Assembly (NCBI GenBank): GCA_900544975.1
Contig: UQXI01000002.1
Location: 43,541 to 107,540 of the forward strand
Origin: an uncultured Eubacteriales bacterium
GTDB lineage: Bacteria > Bacillota > Clostridia > Oscillospirales > Oscillospiraceae
Direction of reading: 5' to 3'
DNA: 64,000 bases
The notes below the pieces were generated by a model. The model had not been told where the DNA came from, ran no database searches, and saw nothing but the letters and a program-made list of their open reading frames with translations. Shown in pieces: positions 1-8,215 of this stretch (position 1 is the first letter of the stretch; each line of letters starts with the position of its first letter). Position numbers and translations under genes: made by a program.

Positions 1-738
1 AACGGCGTGCTTACAGTGCCCTGGGAAGTGCTGGACCGCCCAGGATGCCTGCGGATATCTGCAGTAGGCCATGCGCCAGGCAAGCGCCGGCCTACCGCCA
101 TCATGCAACAGCCGCTGGTGATTGCGGCAAACGGGCGAATCGAGGGTACCCCACCCCAGGAGTATACCCCTGCCCTGTGGGAGCAGATGATGGCCCGGCT
201 GGAGGAGACCTCGGGCACCGCTGGAAAGAGCCTCCGGCTAATCTATCGCGGCAAGCTCCTGAGGCCGGTGTCTGCAATTAGCATATCGCATGGTGCCGAC
301 GGTAATCCAATTGCGCTCAGGGAGCTGTATACCCAGGCCTATATCCCCGGCAATCCAGATCTTTCACCAACCAGGCTTACATCGATCGGCGTAGTCGTTG
401 CGCTGATAATGCCAGATGGGTCAACGTTAGTACGTAATGGCTGTAGCTTTGGACGGGCGCATCCGGATGGGTTTGTATTTTCAAGAGAGAAAATGAATTT
501 TCTCACTGGTGAGTGCACATCATCCTCTGTGCATGTCAGCGATGCACTTATGTCATTGCCATATAGCATGAATACCTCCCATTATTATGGGCAGGTGGAG
601 CTGGATGCCCTGAAAGATATTGATGCATTTGCGTATACGTGTGTCGATAGCGGCGGGCAGATAAGCAGAATAACCATATCTGCAGGCTTCAGGAATGAAT
701 CTGTAGAAGGAACGGAGATTTTGATAAGGGGTAAATAA
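1..738 (+). CDS. phage baseplate/tail protein, 5' truncated by window edge
   Basis: The reading frame is open from the first base, so the true start lies upstream; the GTG at 7 has no convincing ribosome site. The first 75 or so residues (VPWEVL..RPGCLRISAVG..., then a proline-rich linker and a segment WEQMMARLEE) resemble the N-terminal part of BppU-type baseplate proteins of Firmicutes phages. The rest is a beta-rich tail tip of unknown ligand. It sits directly upstream of small tail proteins, a holin and an amidase, the usual order at the end of a siphophage tail/lysis cassette. The family call is from pattern recognition; the exact receptor role is not visible. Confidence 0.6.
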   Translation, partial: NGVLTVPWEVLDRPGCLRISAVGHAPGKRRPTAIMQQPLVIAANGRIEGTPPQEYTPALWEQMMARLEETSGTAGKSLRLIYRGKLLRPVSAISISHGADGNPIALRELYTQAYIPGNPDLSPTRLTSIGVVVALIMPDGSTLVRNGCSFGRAHPDGFVFSREKMNFLTGECTSSSVHVSDALMSLPYSMNTSHYYGQVELDALKDIDAFAYTCVDSGGQISRITISAGFRNESVEGTEILIRGK

Positions 739-740
739 TT

Positions 741-899
741 ATGAAGATTTTTGACAACGGTGAATACCGGAAAGCTACTCCAGATAAAATCGCCGAATTG
801 GAGGCGATAGCAGCCGCCGTACCCCCGCCGGAGCCCACCGACGCCGAAAAAATAGCCGCCCTGCTGGCGGCCCTTGAAGGAGGACTGCAAAATGCCTGA
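741..899 (+). CDS. small phage tail-region protein (52 aa)
   Basis: ATG follows the previous stop by two bases. The product is short, charged and alanine/proline-rich (MKIFDNGEYR..., ending in EKIAALLAALEGG). Small proteins of this type, with an N-terminal YR motif and an acidic helix, lie between tail fibre and lysis genes in many clostridial prophages; their function is unknown. Its 3' end overlaps the next gene by 8 bases and contains that gene's ribosome site, suggesting translational coupling. Confidence 0.6.
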   Translation: MKIFDNGEYRKATPDKIAELEAIAAAVPPPEPTDAEKIAALLAALEGGLQNA

Positions 900-1332
900 T
901 ATCTACAAAGCCCTTGAGGCTATCGCCCGGCGCGCGGCCAAAGATGCCCGCATAGCAGCCCCCACCGCCTCGGCAGATGATGTGATTGCCGATATGGCGT
1001 TACTGCTGCCCTGGGAGCCTGACAATTACACGGTGGGCGATGTACGTGTGCACGGCGGCCAGCCTTGGCGCTGCTGCCAGGCGCACGATGGGACCGACCA
1101 GGGGGATACCTGGGCACCGGGTGTGGCCCACAGTTTGTGGGCCCCGTATCACGCCACGTCGGCCAAGTGGGCACTGCCTTATGTTGCGCCCACCGGTGCG
1201 CACGATGCCTATCAGGCGGACGAGTATATGCGTTGGACGAACGGCGGCTTGTACCTCTGCAAACAGGACAATACTGTCTGGTCTCCGGCGGAGCTGCCGG
1301 AGGCGTGGGAGCTGGCGGAGGCTGCCATATGA
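892..1332 (+). CDS. phage structural protein with two carbohydrate-binding-like repeats
   Basis: Start chosen at ATG 892 because GAAGGAGG lies 8 bases upstream; an upstream TTG at 874 in the same frame is less likely. The 146-residue product has a helical N-terminus (about 1-40) and two aromatic-rich repeats, about 42-90 (PWEPDNYTVGDVRVHGGQPWRC...W) and 98-140 (YVAPTGAHDAYQADEYMRWTNGGLYLC...W). Both follow the pattern of the ChiC/CBM5_12-like modules used by phage tail and chitinase proteins to bind glycans. Inferred role: wall or glycan contact at the tail tip. Cotranscribed with the holin and amidase. Confidence 0.6.
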   Translation: MPDIYKALEAIARRAAKDARIAAPTASADDVIADMALLLPWEPDNYTVGDVRVHGGQPWRCCQAHDGTDQGDTWAPGVAHSLWAPYHATSAKWALPYVAPTGAHDAYQADEYMRWTNGGLYLCKQDNTVWSPAELPEAWELAEAAI

Positions 1333-1379
1333 GCCCCGTCATGTATCCGGCTCTGCTGGCTGCCGGGGGCGGCAAATAA
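1329..1379 (+). CDS. possible 16-aa micro-ORF between tail and holin genes
   Basis: ATG overlaps the preceding TGA stop (ATGA) and the frame encodes 16 residues ending in AAGGGK before TAA. Coupled micro-ORFs occur at this place in other clostridial phage cassettes, but nothing in the peptide identifies a function and it may not be translated. Confidence 0.25.
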   Translation: MSPVMYPALLAAGGGK

Positions 1380-1420
1380 CACACATTTTGGCAAGAAACA
1401 TACCATAAGAGGACTACAAC

Positions 1421-1846
1421 ATGGATGTAAAAACCTTGACCTGTACCGTGATTGGTACCGTTGGCGGCGCTATCGCATCTATCTTCGGCGGCTGGGACGC
1501 CGCCATGACTACCCTGATTATCTTCATGTGCATCGACTACCTTTCTGGCCTGATTGTGGCAGGCGTATTCCACACCAGCCGAAAGACGGATTCTGGGACG
1601 CTGGAAAGCCGCGCCGGATGGAAGGGCCTATGCCGCAAGGGCATGATCTTGCTGATTGTGCTGATTGCCTACCGGCTGGATCTTGCGATCGGTACCAGCT
1701 ACATCCGGGATGCGGTGATCATCGGCTTTATTGCCAACGAGTTGATCAGCATCGTAGAAAATGCCGGCCTTATGGGCGTGCCTATGCCTGGCGTGATTAC
1801 CAAAGCCATTGACGTACTGACTAAGAAGGCGGAAAAGGAGGAATAA
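1421..1846 (+). CDS. phage holin (Phage_holin_4 / toxin secretion-lysis family)
   Basis: A 141-residue membrane protein preceded by AGAGGA. Hydrophobic segments lie at about 10-30 (IGTVGGAIASIFGGWDAAMT), 30-50 (TLIIFMCIDYLSGLIVAGVF) and 70-110. The motif CIDYLSGLIVAG followed by a charged loop with S..G.KG..RK is characteristic of the Phage_holin_4_1 family. It forms lesions in the inner membrane that release the endolysin encoded 3 bases downstream. Length is typical. Confidence 0.88.
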   Translation: MDVKTLTCTVIGTVGGAIASIFGGWDAAMTTLIIFMCIDYLSGLIVAGVFHTSRKTDSGTLESRAGWKGLCRKGMILLIVLIAYRLDLAIGTSYIRDAVIIGFIANELISIVENAGLMGVPMPGVITKAIDVLTKKAEKEE

Positions 1847-1849
1847 GCT

Positions 1850-2710
1850 ATGGCTACAAAATTTTTGCTGGCCCTGGATGCAGGCCATGGGCTGCCCACG
1901 GAGGGCCGCCGTATGCCTGCAAATCTGGATCCCAGCCAGCACCAGGAGTGGTGGCTCAATGACCGGGTGTGCCGGTACATCGCTGAGGCGGCGAAACAGT
2001 ATCAGGATTTTGAGACTCTGCGGGTGGATGATATCACTGGCGCGGATGATGTGGGCATGTCGGTGCGCTGCCAACGAGCAAATGCTACCGGTGCTGATCT
2101 CTACTACAGCGCCCATCACAATGCCGGTATCAATGGTGGCCGCGGCGGCGGTGTGGTGGCCTTTTCGTTGGGCGAGGGTACCGCTGCCGCCGGTTGGCGG
2201 GATGCCTTATATGCTGCCATTGTGGCCGCCGGAGGCCTGGCTGGCAACCGTGCCAGCCCCAAAACTACGGCGGATTTTTACGTGCTCCGCAATACGGCCA
2301 TGCCTGCCGTGCTGATCGAGCACGGATTTATGGATGCACCTGACGACGTGCCGACCATCCTGCGGGAGGATTACGCAAAGGCTGTGGGCTACGCTGTGGC
2401 GGCCTGCATCGCCGCCCGGGCGGGCCTGGCCAAAAAGGCGCAGCCTGCAGCGCCCACCGCATCCGCCGTGACGGCAGAGCAGGTACAGCAAATCGCAAAG
2501 GATGAGGCTGACGCAGCGGTAAGCGGCCTGATGAGCGGCACTGGGAGCGGCGACAAGCATAATGCCTATGCGGATGCCGCGACAACCTGGGCAAAGGAGA
2601 CGGGCCTGATCCAGGGCATCGGCAATGGTGACTATGCGTGGACTAAGCCGATGACCCGGCAGGAGATGGTGACGCTCCTATACCGGTACCACCAATGGGC
2701 AAATAAGTAA
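1850..2710 (+). CDS. N-acetylmuramoyl-L-alanine amidase endolysin with SLH-like C-terminus
   Basis: Residues about 5-185 form an Amidase_3 domain: the zinc-binding LDAGHG (H14), a YYSAHHNAG histidine pair and an IEHGF segment near 165. It should cleave the MurNAc-L-Ala bond of peptidoglycan for host lysis. After an Ala-rich linker (about 190-235), the last 45 residues read AYADAATTWAKETGLIQG.GNGDYAW...TRQEMVTLLYRYHQ, which fits a single S-layer-homology repeat, a wall-binding module. Ribosome site AAAAGGAGG; follows the holin with 3 bases between. The SLH-like tail matches the host's own SLH-anchored surface protein at 56857-63495. Confidence 0.88.
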   Translation: MATKFLLALDAGHGLPTEGRRMPANLDPSQHQEWWLNDRVCRYIAEAAKQYQDFETLRVDDITGADDVGMSVRCQRANATGADLYYSAHHNAGINGGRGGGVVAFSLGEGTAAAGWRDALYAAIVAAGGLAGNRASPKTTADFYVLRNTAMPAVLIEHGFMDAPDDVPTILREDYAKAVGYAVAACIAARAGLAKKAQPAAPTASAVTAEQVQQIAKDEADAAVSGLMSGTGSGDKHNAYADAATTWAKETGLIQGIGNGDYAWTKPMTRQEMVTLLYRYHQWANK

Positions 2711-2716
2711 TTTGGG

Positions 2717-2767
2717 CATAAAATTATCCCCCTCCCACAGTTTCGGCTGCCGGGAGGGGGCTTTTTT
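2717..2767 (+). terminator. terminator after the prophage lysis cassette
   Basis: Stem CCCCCTCCC (2728-2736) pairs with GGGAGGGGG (2752-2760), followed by six T. It ends the amidase transcript and lies against the 3' end of the convergent Spo0A_C gene. The same hairpin with small changes recurs at 18341-18384. Confidence 0.85.
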
Positions 2768-3121
2768 CTATTTGCCGTGAGATCCGACTGTCAATGTTTT
2801 CTGTATGTGATAGGCCATAATCTCAATAAATTCCGATGCAGTAGGCGGTCCACTCATTGGATACCCTGCCATTTTGATCAGCCCATCCCGATTCACCTTC
2901 CAAGCCTTCTCAACTACCGTACGGATATTCCGTTCTACGGCGTTCCATGTACAGTTGCACAGCTTTGCCGCTGGTATGTAGACGCCCTTTTTCACACGAA
3001 GTAACCGGTCTTCGTCTTCCAGTGCCAACTGGATAGCAACAACAGTTCGTTTCTGTGAGATGTAATTTTTGCCGATGCCGAATTCCCGCAGCGTGTCTTG
3101 GATGACTTTCGTATGTTCCAT
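2768..3121 (-). CDS. stand-alone Spo0A C-terminal (DNA-binding) domain protein, copy 1
   Basis: The 117 residues correspond to the sporulation effector domain of Spo0A with no receiver domain: a helix LRE.GIGKNYISQKR, an acidic segment LALEDEDRLLRVKKGVYIPAA, the recognition helix region TW.AVERNIRTVVEKAW, and GPPTASEFIEIMAYHI, matching the R-P-T-N-S-E-F-I motif of Spo0A. ATG has GGGAG 8 bases upstream. It lies at the end of a phage lysis cassette in opposite orientation. It could bind 0A boxes without phosphorylation control, mimicking or competing with host Spo0A (inference). A paralogue differing at 14 of 117 positions is at 20097-20450. Confidence 0.82.
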   Translation of the reverse strand: MEHTKVIQDTLREFGIGKNYISQKRTVVAIQLALEDEDRLLRVKKGVYIPAAKLCNCTWNAVERNIRTVVEKAWKVNRDGLIKMAGYPMSGPPTASEFIEIMAYHIQKTLTVGSHGK

Positions 3122-3149
3122 GATTTAATCTCCCTTCTGTTGTTATAGG

Positions 3150-3200
3150 GAGATTTTACGACAGAAATCACCAATAATCAGGGTTGTCGACAAAAAACAG
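3150..3200 (-). promoter_or_regulatory. conserved upstream region with 0A-box-like sites (copy 1)
   Basis: Two sites resemble the Spo0A box (TGTCGAA, or TTCGACA on the other strand): the palindrome TTGTCGACAA at 3184-3193 and TTTACGACAG near 3157-3166. The intervening bases are nearly identical to those upstream of the second Spo0A_C gene (20480-20530). The conservation suggests an operator, possibly for autoregulation. Binding itself is not shown. Confidence 0.45.
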
Positions 3201-3602
3201 CAAAATAAAAATGATAGCAAGCCCCCAAGAGGGGGCTGCTACCAATAACCTTTCTTCGTGGCCATTTGACAGGGGTGGCCGCTTTTATTTTAGCACAGTT
3301 GCAAGATGGCGGCAGGTGGTAAAGGCTGGAAACTTGCGACTTCCTTGCGTAGCAAAATCGTAGCTATCTATCTCGCACTTGACAAAACAAACCGAAATTG
3401 GCACAACATATGGTGCTTATCGCGGTGTGAAAAGCACAGCATGTAAATACGCGAAAACTGCGGCCAGCGAGTGGGAATAAGTAATTTTCATTTATTTGCA
3501 TCTGCACGGAAAGCGGCTCCGTTGACTTTTGAGAAGTCGGCGGAGCCACTTTTGCGTTTTTTTCAATTCTTCGGCGGCTATTTACGCATGAATCAAATAC
3601 TG

Positions 3603-3640
3603 GCGGCGGGGATCTCAATCTCCGCCGCCAATTTTTTCTA
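3603..3640 (+). terminator. hairpin with T tract
   Basis: GGCGGCGG...CCGCCGCC stem followed by AATTTTTT. It lies between the prophage end and the convergent transglutaminase gene and may close transcription from the left. Confidence 0.6.
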
Positions 3641-3689
3641 TGTCAGTCAGTGCTTTTCATAACATCCTGCCAATTGGGGTTGAGGGATG

Positions 3690-6182
3690 TCAGTGCTTGG
3701 TCTCTCCACCCAGGGCCTGCACCAGGTTCAGGGCCAGGGGGATGGTGCCCACGGCGTAGCCTGCGTGGCCGTAGTAGGCGGTCTGGCCATCGGTGAGGAC
3801 AGTCAGGGGCCAGAGGCCTGGTTCTACGTACAGGGCCCGGGCCATGGCGTCCAGGGGGGCGCTGGCAAAGTCTGTTTCCAGCACCGTGGCCTCGGGAAGG
3901 GCAGCCAGCACTTTTCCCAGGGTGGGATCCTGCCGGGCGGCGGCCTGAGGCAGGAGCAGGAGGAGCTTCAGGCCCCGGCCCATGGCCTCCTGGACCTGGG
4001 AGACGGACTCCAGCAGTTCGTTGAGCACATGCTCCGTGGGCTCCGTGCCCACTTCCAGGTACACCTGGAGCTGCAGTCCCGGCAGCTTCACCGGTGGGAC
4101 GATGGGGAACCGGGCCAGCATCTGTTCCAGGCTTCCCTGCCGCCGGATGGCTTCCACCGACGCACCCTCAGGGAGAAGGCAAATGGGGGTAAATCGGGCC
4201 AGCTGGTTCCCGTTGGGCAGCCGGTTCACCGTCATCAAACGGTATTGGCCCAGGGGCAGGCGATAAACCGGTCCCGGCTCGCCGCTCAAATCCAGGGTCT
4301 GCCATCCACCGGCCCACCGGGACAGGGTCCAGCCCAGATTATAGGTCAGGGGCTCCGGGAACTGAATGGTGAGGGTTGCCATAGGCTCTGCCGGGCCAGC
4401 TGCTTCCACGGTGACAAAGGCAGCTCCGTTCCAATACTGGGCCTGCCCGTCCACCGGATTCAGCCGGGCGGGTACACCCAGAGTCCGTAGGATTGCCACA
4501 AACAGCAGTCGCCGCCCCTTGGCATCGGATGCCCCCAGGCGGAGGGCCGCGCCGGGTTGTAGCCACAGGACCGGATGCCACCGGCACTGCTTCTCCTGGA
4601 ACTGGGCCTCCACCCATGCCCAGAGGGCTTGGGGATCCTGCCGGAACCGGTCTTGCTCAGCAGGGGAGAGCCGGGCCAGAATGGGCGTACGCCAATCGGT
4701 GAGCAGTTCAAAACCAATTCGGGGACAGAGCACGTGGGGAATGAACTCTGCCTTTTCCTTGCCTGGAAGCGCCAGGGCGGCAGTGAGATGCGCGCGGAGG
4801 ATCTCTGGCTTGGCGTCCCGCCAGTCCTTGGAGGCCAGGCTGAGGAGCAGGGCTTTGGCCCAGGGCTGCTCTGCTTCCGGCGTATTCTGATAGAATTGCC
4901 ACAGAGCTTCTGCATTTCCACCCGCCATCCGGAACACCCGGTCCAGGCTGTCGTCTCCGGTTTGGTACCTGGGGCTCCAGTAGCTGTCGATCCGGGCCAG
5001 GCGGGTTTGGCGGGCGGCAGCCAGGATTTCTGCCTTCTCCTGGGCCTGCTCCGGGGTCAGGGGACGGCGGGTTTTCTCGCCGGCCGCCGGGGCGGAGAAG
5101 TCCCAGGTCCAGCTTTCCTCCTCCGGTCCCTTTGCTTGGGGAATCATGACGCAGTGGGCGTCTTTCGAGATGTCCAGGGTGGTCCATGCAAATTGACCTG
5201 CCTGCTCTGCCTCCACCAGGAGGCTGCCCAGGCCGGTTTCCAGGGTGACGGCGCCATCGGGGCCGGTCTCCAGGGCGGCAATTCGGGCGGGCGCGGCCAT
5301 GTTCAGCACATAGAACCGGACCCAGGCTCCGGACAGAGGCGCACCCTGGGCATCTGTTACCGATACGGTCAACCGGGCAGTTTCCGCATACCGGCTGACT
5401 TGGTTGTACATCAGGCACATGCCCTGACGCTGAACCAGAGCTTCCTTTTGTAATCCCTCGCCGATGAAGTCAAAGAAGATCCGACTACACACCACCATGG
5501 CCCGGCTGGCGGCGCTGTTGAACCAGCCCCGGTCCAAAATGGGCTCCGGCTCGCAGGCGCCCAGGAAGTGCCAATCTCCCTCAACGTAGACCTCCACCCA
5601 GGCGTGGTTGTCGTCGCAATGGCTCCACCAGGGGACATAAATCTGCCGGGCGGGAATGCCGACAGACCGGAGGGCCGTCACGCCAAAAGTGGACTCCTCT
5701 CCGCAGCGGCCCAGCCCGCAGTAGTAGCAGGTGATGGGATTCATGGAACGGGTGTCTGTGGTTTCATAGGTCATTTGCCGGGCGCACCACCGATTGACAG
5801 CCAGGGCCGCTTCCAGTCCCGGCAATCCCTCCACCTCCGGGGCCACCATTTGGGCAAAGAAGCCCCGGCAGTCCACCAAATCCTCCGAATTGACGCGGGG
5901 GTAAAACACATGGTGGAGAAAAATATCTTCGGGCACATCCCGGCAATAGGGGGAGTGCTCCCGCAAGCTGAGGGCGTGACGGACATAAGCCAAGAGCACC
6001 TCAAAGGGAACGCTGGCCACATCAGAGGCCGGGAGGGTCCCCAATGTCAGTTCCATGAGAATCCGGGGATCCCCGGTGAGCCGGTCCAGTTCCCTCTGGG
6101 CGACCTGGCCAGCTTCCCCCAGATCCGGTCGTACCACTTCCCAGCACGCTCGGGCGTAGCGGCGCAGATGGTCACTTAACAT
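3690..6182 (-). CDS. large transglutaminase-like (papain-fold) protein
   Basis: An 830-residue protein without a clear signal peptide. About residues 100-230 form a transglutaminase-core domain: the nucleophile region CYYCGLGRCGEEST (C160) and CDDNHAWVEVYVEGDW (H193) are those of the Transglut_core superfamily; the third catalytic acid is not obvious. About 265-340 resemble an Ig-like/carboxypeptidase-regulatory domain (LTVSVTDAQGAPLSGAWVRFYVLN). A second transglutaminase-like region follows around 480-560 (LSPAEQDRF...RLLFVAILRTLGVPARL), lacking a clear Cys. Such proteins are often proteases or deglycylases rather than crosslinkers. The start overlaps the cutC stop by 7 bases, indicating one operon with cutC and probably the sigma/anti-sigma pair. 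Confidence 0.75.
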   Translation of the reverse strand: MLSDHLRRYARACWEVVRPDLGEAGQVAQRELDRLTGDPRILMELTLGTLPASDVASVPFEVLLAYVRHALSLREHSPYCRDVPEDIFLHHVFYPRVNSEDLVDCRGFFAQMVAPEVEGLPGLEAALAVNRWCARQMTYETTDTRSMNPITCYYCGLGRCGEESTFGVTALRSVGIPARQIYVPWWSHCDDNHAWVEVYVEGDWHFLGACEPEPILDRGWFNSAASRAMVVCSRIFFDFIGEGLQKEALVQRQGMCLMYNQVSRYAETARLTVSVTDAQGAPLSGAWVRFYVLNMAAPARIAALETGPDGAVTLETGLGSLLVEAEQAGQFAWTTLDISKDAHCVMIPQAKGPEEESWTWDFSAPAAGEKTRRPLTPEQAQEKAEILAAARQTRLARIDSYWSPRYQTGDDSLDRVFRMAGGNAEALWQFYQNTPEAEQPWAKALLLSLASKDWRDAKPEILRAHLTAALALPGKEKAEFIPHVLCPRIGFELLTDWRTPILARLSPAEQDRFRQDPQALWAWVEAQFQEKQCRWHPVLWLQPGAALRLGASDAKGRRLLFVAILRTLGVPARLNPVDGQAQYWNGAAFVTVEAAGPAEPMATLTIQFPEPLTYNLGWTLSRWAGGWQTLDLSGEPGPVYRLPLGQYRLMTVNRLPNGNQLARFTPICLLPEGASVEAIRRQGSLEQMLARFPIVPPVKLPGLQLQVYLEVGTEPTEHVLNELLESVSQVQEAMGRGLKLLLLLPQAAARQDPTLGKVLAALPEATVLETDFASAPLDAMARALYVEPGLWPLTVLTDGQTAYYGHAGYAVGTIPLALNLVQALGGETKH

Positions 6183-6937
6183 GAAATCTCCTCCTGTAAT
6201 GCATGGGCAGCCGCCCGGACATGGTCCTCACTGGTCTGCCAGATGCTGAATTCATCCAGGCCGGGCAGGCCCATGGGGACCCCCTCCCGCCGAAAACCCA
6301 TGGCGCTGGGCAATGTGACCTTCCCGCTCATGTGGAAGGTCCGCAGGGGATACAGGGCCCGCAGCTTCCGGATGACCTCGGCCCCAACGCCGCCTCCAGC
6401 CATAATTTCCAGAGGGGCTCCGGTCTCCAGCAGCTGGCCCAGGCACGCCCGGCCGCTCCAGCAGTCCGCAGCCTGGCCGCTGGTGAGGATGGTATCAATC
6501 CCCAGGCTGGCAGCGTCTGCCATGGCTTCTTCGGCATCCCGGCTGACGTCAAAGGCACGGTGCAGGGTCAGGTTCCGGCCGCCGGCGGCCCGGACCAGCC
6601 GCTCCATACTCTGCCGGTCCAACCGGCCCTCCGAGGTCAGGCAGCCAATGACGAAGCCAGTGGCTCCGGCGGAGGCGAGCCGGGGGATTTGCAGTTCCAT
6701 CAACTGGATTTCCTCCGGGGCGTAGAGAAAGTCCCCAAACCGGGGACGCATGAGACAACGGATGGGGATGTCCGACTCCCGCCGGATTTGCTCCAACAGG
6801 GCCACGTCTGGGGTCAGGCCGCCCACCAGGAGGCAGGAGCAAAGCTCCAGCCGGTCTGCCCCGCCACGCACAGCGGCCATGGCGGAGGCGAAGCTGTCTA
6901 CACAGACCTCCAGGCAGGTGGGTTTTGTTTGTTCCAT
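6176..6937 (-). CDS. cutC: CutC-family copper homeostasis protein
   Basis: A 253-residue TIM-barrel protein, the family's usual length. Diagnostic segments are LEVCVDSFASAMAAVRGGADRLELCS at the N-terminus, IRCLMRPRFGDFLY, GFVIGCLTSEGRLD, LTLHRAFDVSRD and ILTSGQA. CutC was named for copper tolerance in E. coli, although its biochemical activity is unsettled. ATG has AAGGAG 11 bases upstream. It lies 35 bases after the anti-sigma gene and overlaps the transglutaminase gene, so the ECF sigma factor upstream may control it (inference). Confidence 0.9.
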   Translation of the reverse strand: MEQTKPTCLEVCVDSFASAMAAVRGGADRLELCSCLLVGGLTPDVALLEQIRRESDIPIRCLMRPRFGDFLYAPEEIQLMELQIPRLASAGATGFVIGCLTSEGRLDRQSMERLVRAAGGRNLTLHRAFDVSRDAEEAMADAASLGIDTILTSGQAADCWSGRACLGQLLETGAPLEIMAGGGVGAEVIRKLRALYPLRTFHMSGKVTLPSAMGFRREGVPMGLPGLDEFSIWQTSEDHVRAAAHALQEEISC

Positions 6938-6972
6938 CTCGCACGACTCCTTTTTGTATTCTCGCCTTGGTC

Positions 6973-7635
6973 TTATGACTCCTCAGGGAGGACCAGGCGG
7001 ATGAGCGCTTCCAGAATGGTTTGGGCCGGACTTTCCACTTCTGGACTGAAATGCATGGAAGTGGTCTGGCCGTTGGCTGTGAGGGAAATGGCCTGCGTGC
7101 CATGGTCTGAACCGGTCAACTCCAGGCCGGACAGCAGATTCCAGGCTCGTTGGCGTTGCTCCTGCGTGAGGGGCAAGGTTTGCGTCTCTCCATCTGCCGG
7201 GGTGAACTGGCCGGTGGCGCTGTCGTAGGTGTTGCCTTCCCAGGTCAGAGAGAAGGAGAAGTCCTCCGGGTATGCGCCGTAGCTCTGGGTGGGTATGGAA
7301 TTCACCTGGGCTTGGGGTACTTCTGCTGAGGTTTCAGGGGAAAATTGCTGGATGGGATCGCCGGGGTTGGGCGTGCTGTCGGATGCTGCCTCTGTACTTT
7401 GTGGGAGGCTCTTGTCGATTCGCTTTGCATTGGGGTCTGCGGATGAGGTGCCCTTGGTGAACAGGGCAAAATAGGGCACTGCCAGGGTGAGGGTTGCAAG
7501 GCAGAGGCAGGCTGCGATCCAAAGTCCGGTGCGGTGGGGCTTTTTTCGCCTGGGGAGCTGCTCTGCGGCTTCAAGCAGGCTGTCGTCGATGTCTCCCAGG
7601 GCCCGGAAGAGCTGCCGTTCATTCAATTCCAACAC
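6973..7635 (-). CDS. probable anti-sigma factor, single-pass membrane protein
   Basis: A 220-residue protein. The N-terminal 35 residues (LNERQLFRALGDIDDSLLEAAEQLPRRKK) form a short cytoplasmic helix, followed by one membrane segment at about 38-58 (GLWIAACLCLATLTLAVPYFAL) and a Ser/Thr/Pro-rich then globular extracytoplasmic part. Its coding start overlaps the ECF sigma gene's end by 17 bases, the usual arrangement for a cognate anti-sigma. The annotated start is GTG 7635, but TTG 7626 has better spacing from AAGGAAGG. There is no zinc-finger HxxxCxxC motif, so it is not a ZAS-type anti-sigma. Function rests on context. Confidence 0.65.
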   Translation of the reverse strand: MLELNERQLFRALGDIDDSLLEAAEQLPRRKKPHRTGLWIAACLCLATLTLAVPYFALFTKGTSSADPNAKRIDKSLPQSTEAASDSTPNPGDPIQQFSPETSAEVPQAQVNSIPTQSYGAYPEDFSFSLTWEGNTYDSATGQFTPADGETQTLPLTQEQRQRAWNLLSGLELTGSDHGTQAISLTANGQTTSMHFSPEVESPAQTILEALIRLVLPEES

Positions 7636-8170
7636 CTTCCTTTTCCAAGTAGGCTTTGAGTTTGTTCCGGGTGCGGAACAGGCTGGATTTCACTGCGCTC
7701 TGGGTCATGCGGTACCGCTTTCCCAGCTCCTCAATGGATTCGCAGTACCAGTACCGGCGCAGAAACAGATTCCGCCGACCTTCTGGCAGGGAGCGGAGGA
7801 ATTGGTTGAGAATCTGCGTCAGCTCCAGCTGGGCAAAGTCGTCCCTGGGGCAGGGGATACACTCGCTGAGTTCAGAGAGCAGTTGGTCGAAGGGACCGGA
7901 GCGTTTGGCGGCGTGGTTGTAATCGTATCGGTCCAGGGCCAGATTCCGGGCAATGCGGCCCAGAAAGGCGGATAGCCGTGCCGGCCGCTGGGGTGGGATG
8001 GAGTCCCAGGCCCGGAGCCAGGTGTCGTTGACGCATTCCTCCGTGTCCTGATTGTTCTGGAGGATGCCATAGGCAATGGAGCGGCAATAGGGGCCATATT
8101 TGATCTCAGTTTCCGAGACGGCCAGCTGGTTCCGCTGCCAGTACAGCTCAATGATGAGGTTGTCATCCAC
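7619..8170 (-). CDS. ECF-type RNA polymerase sigma factor
   Basis: A 183-residue sigma-70 family protein. Region 2 at about 20-90 includes YGPYCRSIAYGILQNNQDTEECVNDTWLRAWDSIPP and AFLGRIARNLALDRYDY. Region 4 at about 120-180 includes LPEGRRNLFLRRYWYCESIEELGKRYRMTQSAVKSSLFRTRNKLKAYL, a helix-turn-helix for the -35 element. The start is GTG 8170 with GGAGG nearby. It directs polymerase to a small stress regulon and is presumably held at the membrane by the overlapping downstream gene product. Its regulon cannot be read from this window. Confidence 0.9.
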   Translation of the reverse strand: MDDNLIIELYWQRNQLAVSETEIKYGPYCRSIAYGILQNNQDTEECVNDTWLRAWDSIPPQRPARLSAFLGRIARNLALDRYDYNHAAKRSGPFDQLLSELSECIPCPRDDFAQLELTQILNQFLRSLPEGRRNLFLRRYWYCESIEELGKRYRMTQSAVKSSLFRTRNKLKAYLEKEGVGIE

Positions 8171-8215
8171 AAAAGGGGCCTCCTATCCTTCAAAAGTAGG
8201 GACGGAAATGCTCCG

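Larger units (their letters stand above)
3122..3689. other. intergenic: prophage right-end region, no gene
   Basis: Holds the Spo0A_C upstream region, a hairpin CCCCCAAGAGGGGG near 3220-3235, and sequence to about 3302 shared with the second prophage-end remnant (homology resumes at 20629). Beyond 3302 lie two further hairpins with T tracts, GGCTCCG...CGGAGCC (about 3512-3547) and GGCGGCGGGGA...TCCGCCGCC (about 3603-3630). Short ORFs here have no ribosome site or family resemblance. The prophage attachment site is probably between 3302 and 3690 but cannot be fixed from this window. Confidence 0.6.

Noticed and set aside
3640..3700. ATGTCAGT...CAGTGCTT direct repeat as prophage attachment site
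   Set aside because: The match is short and the left prophage end is outside the window, so the core cannot be confirmed.
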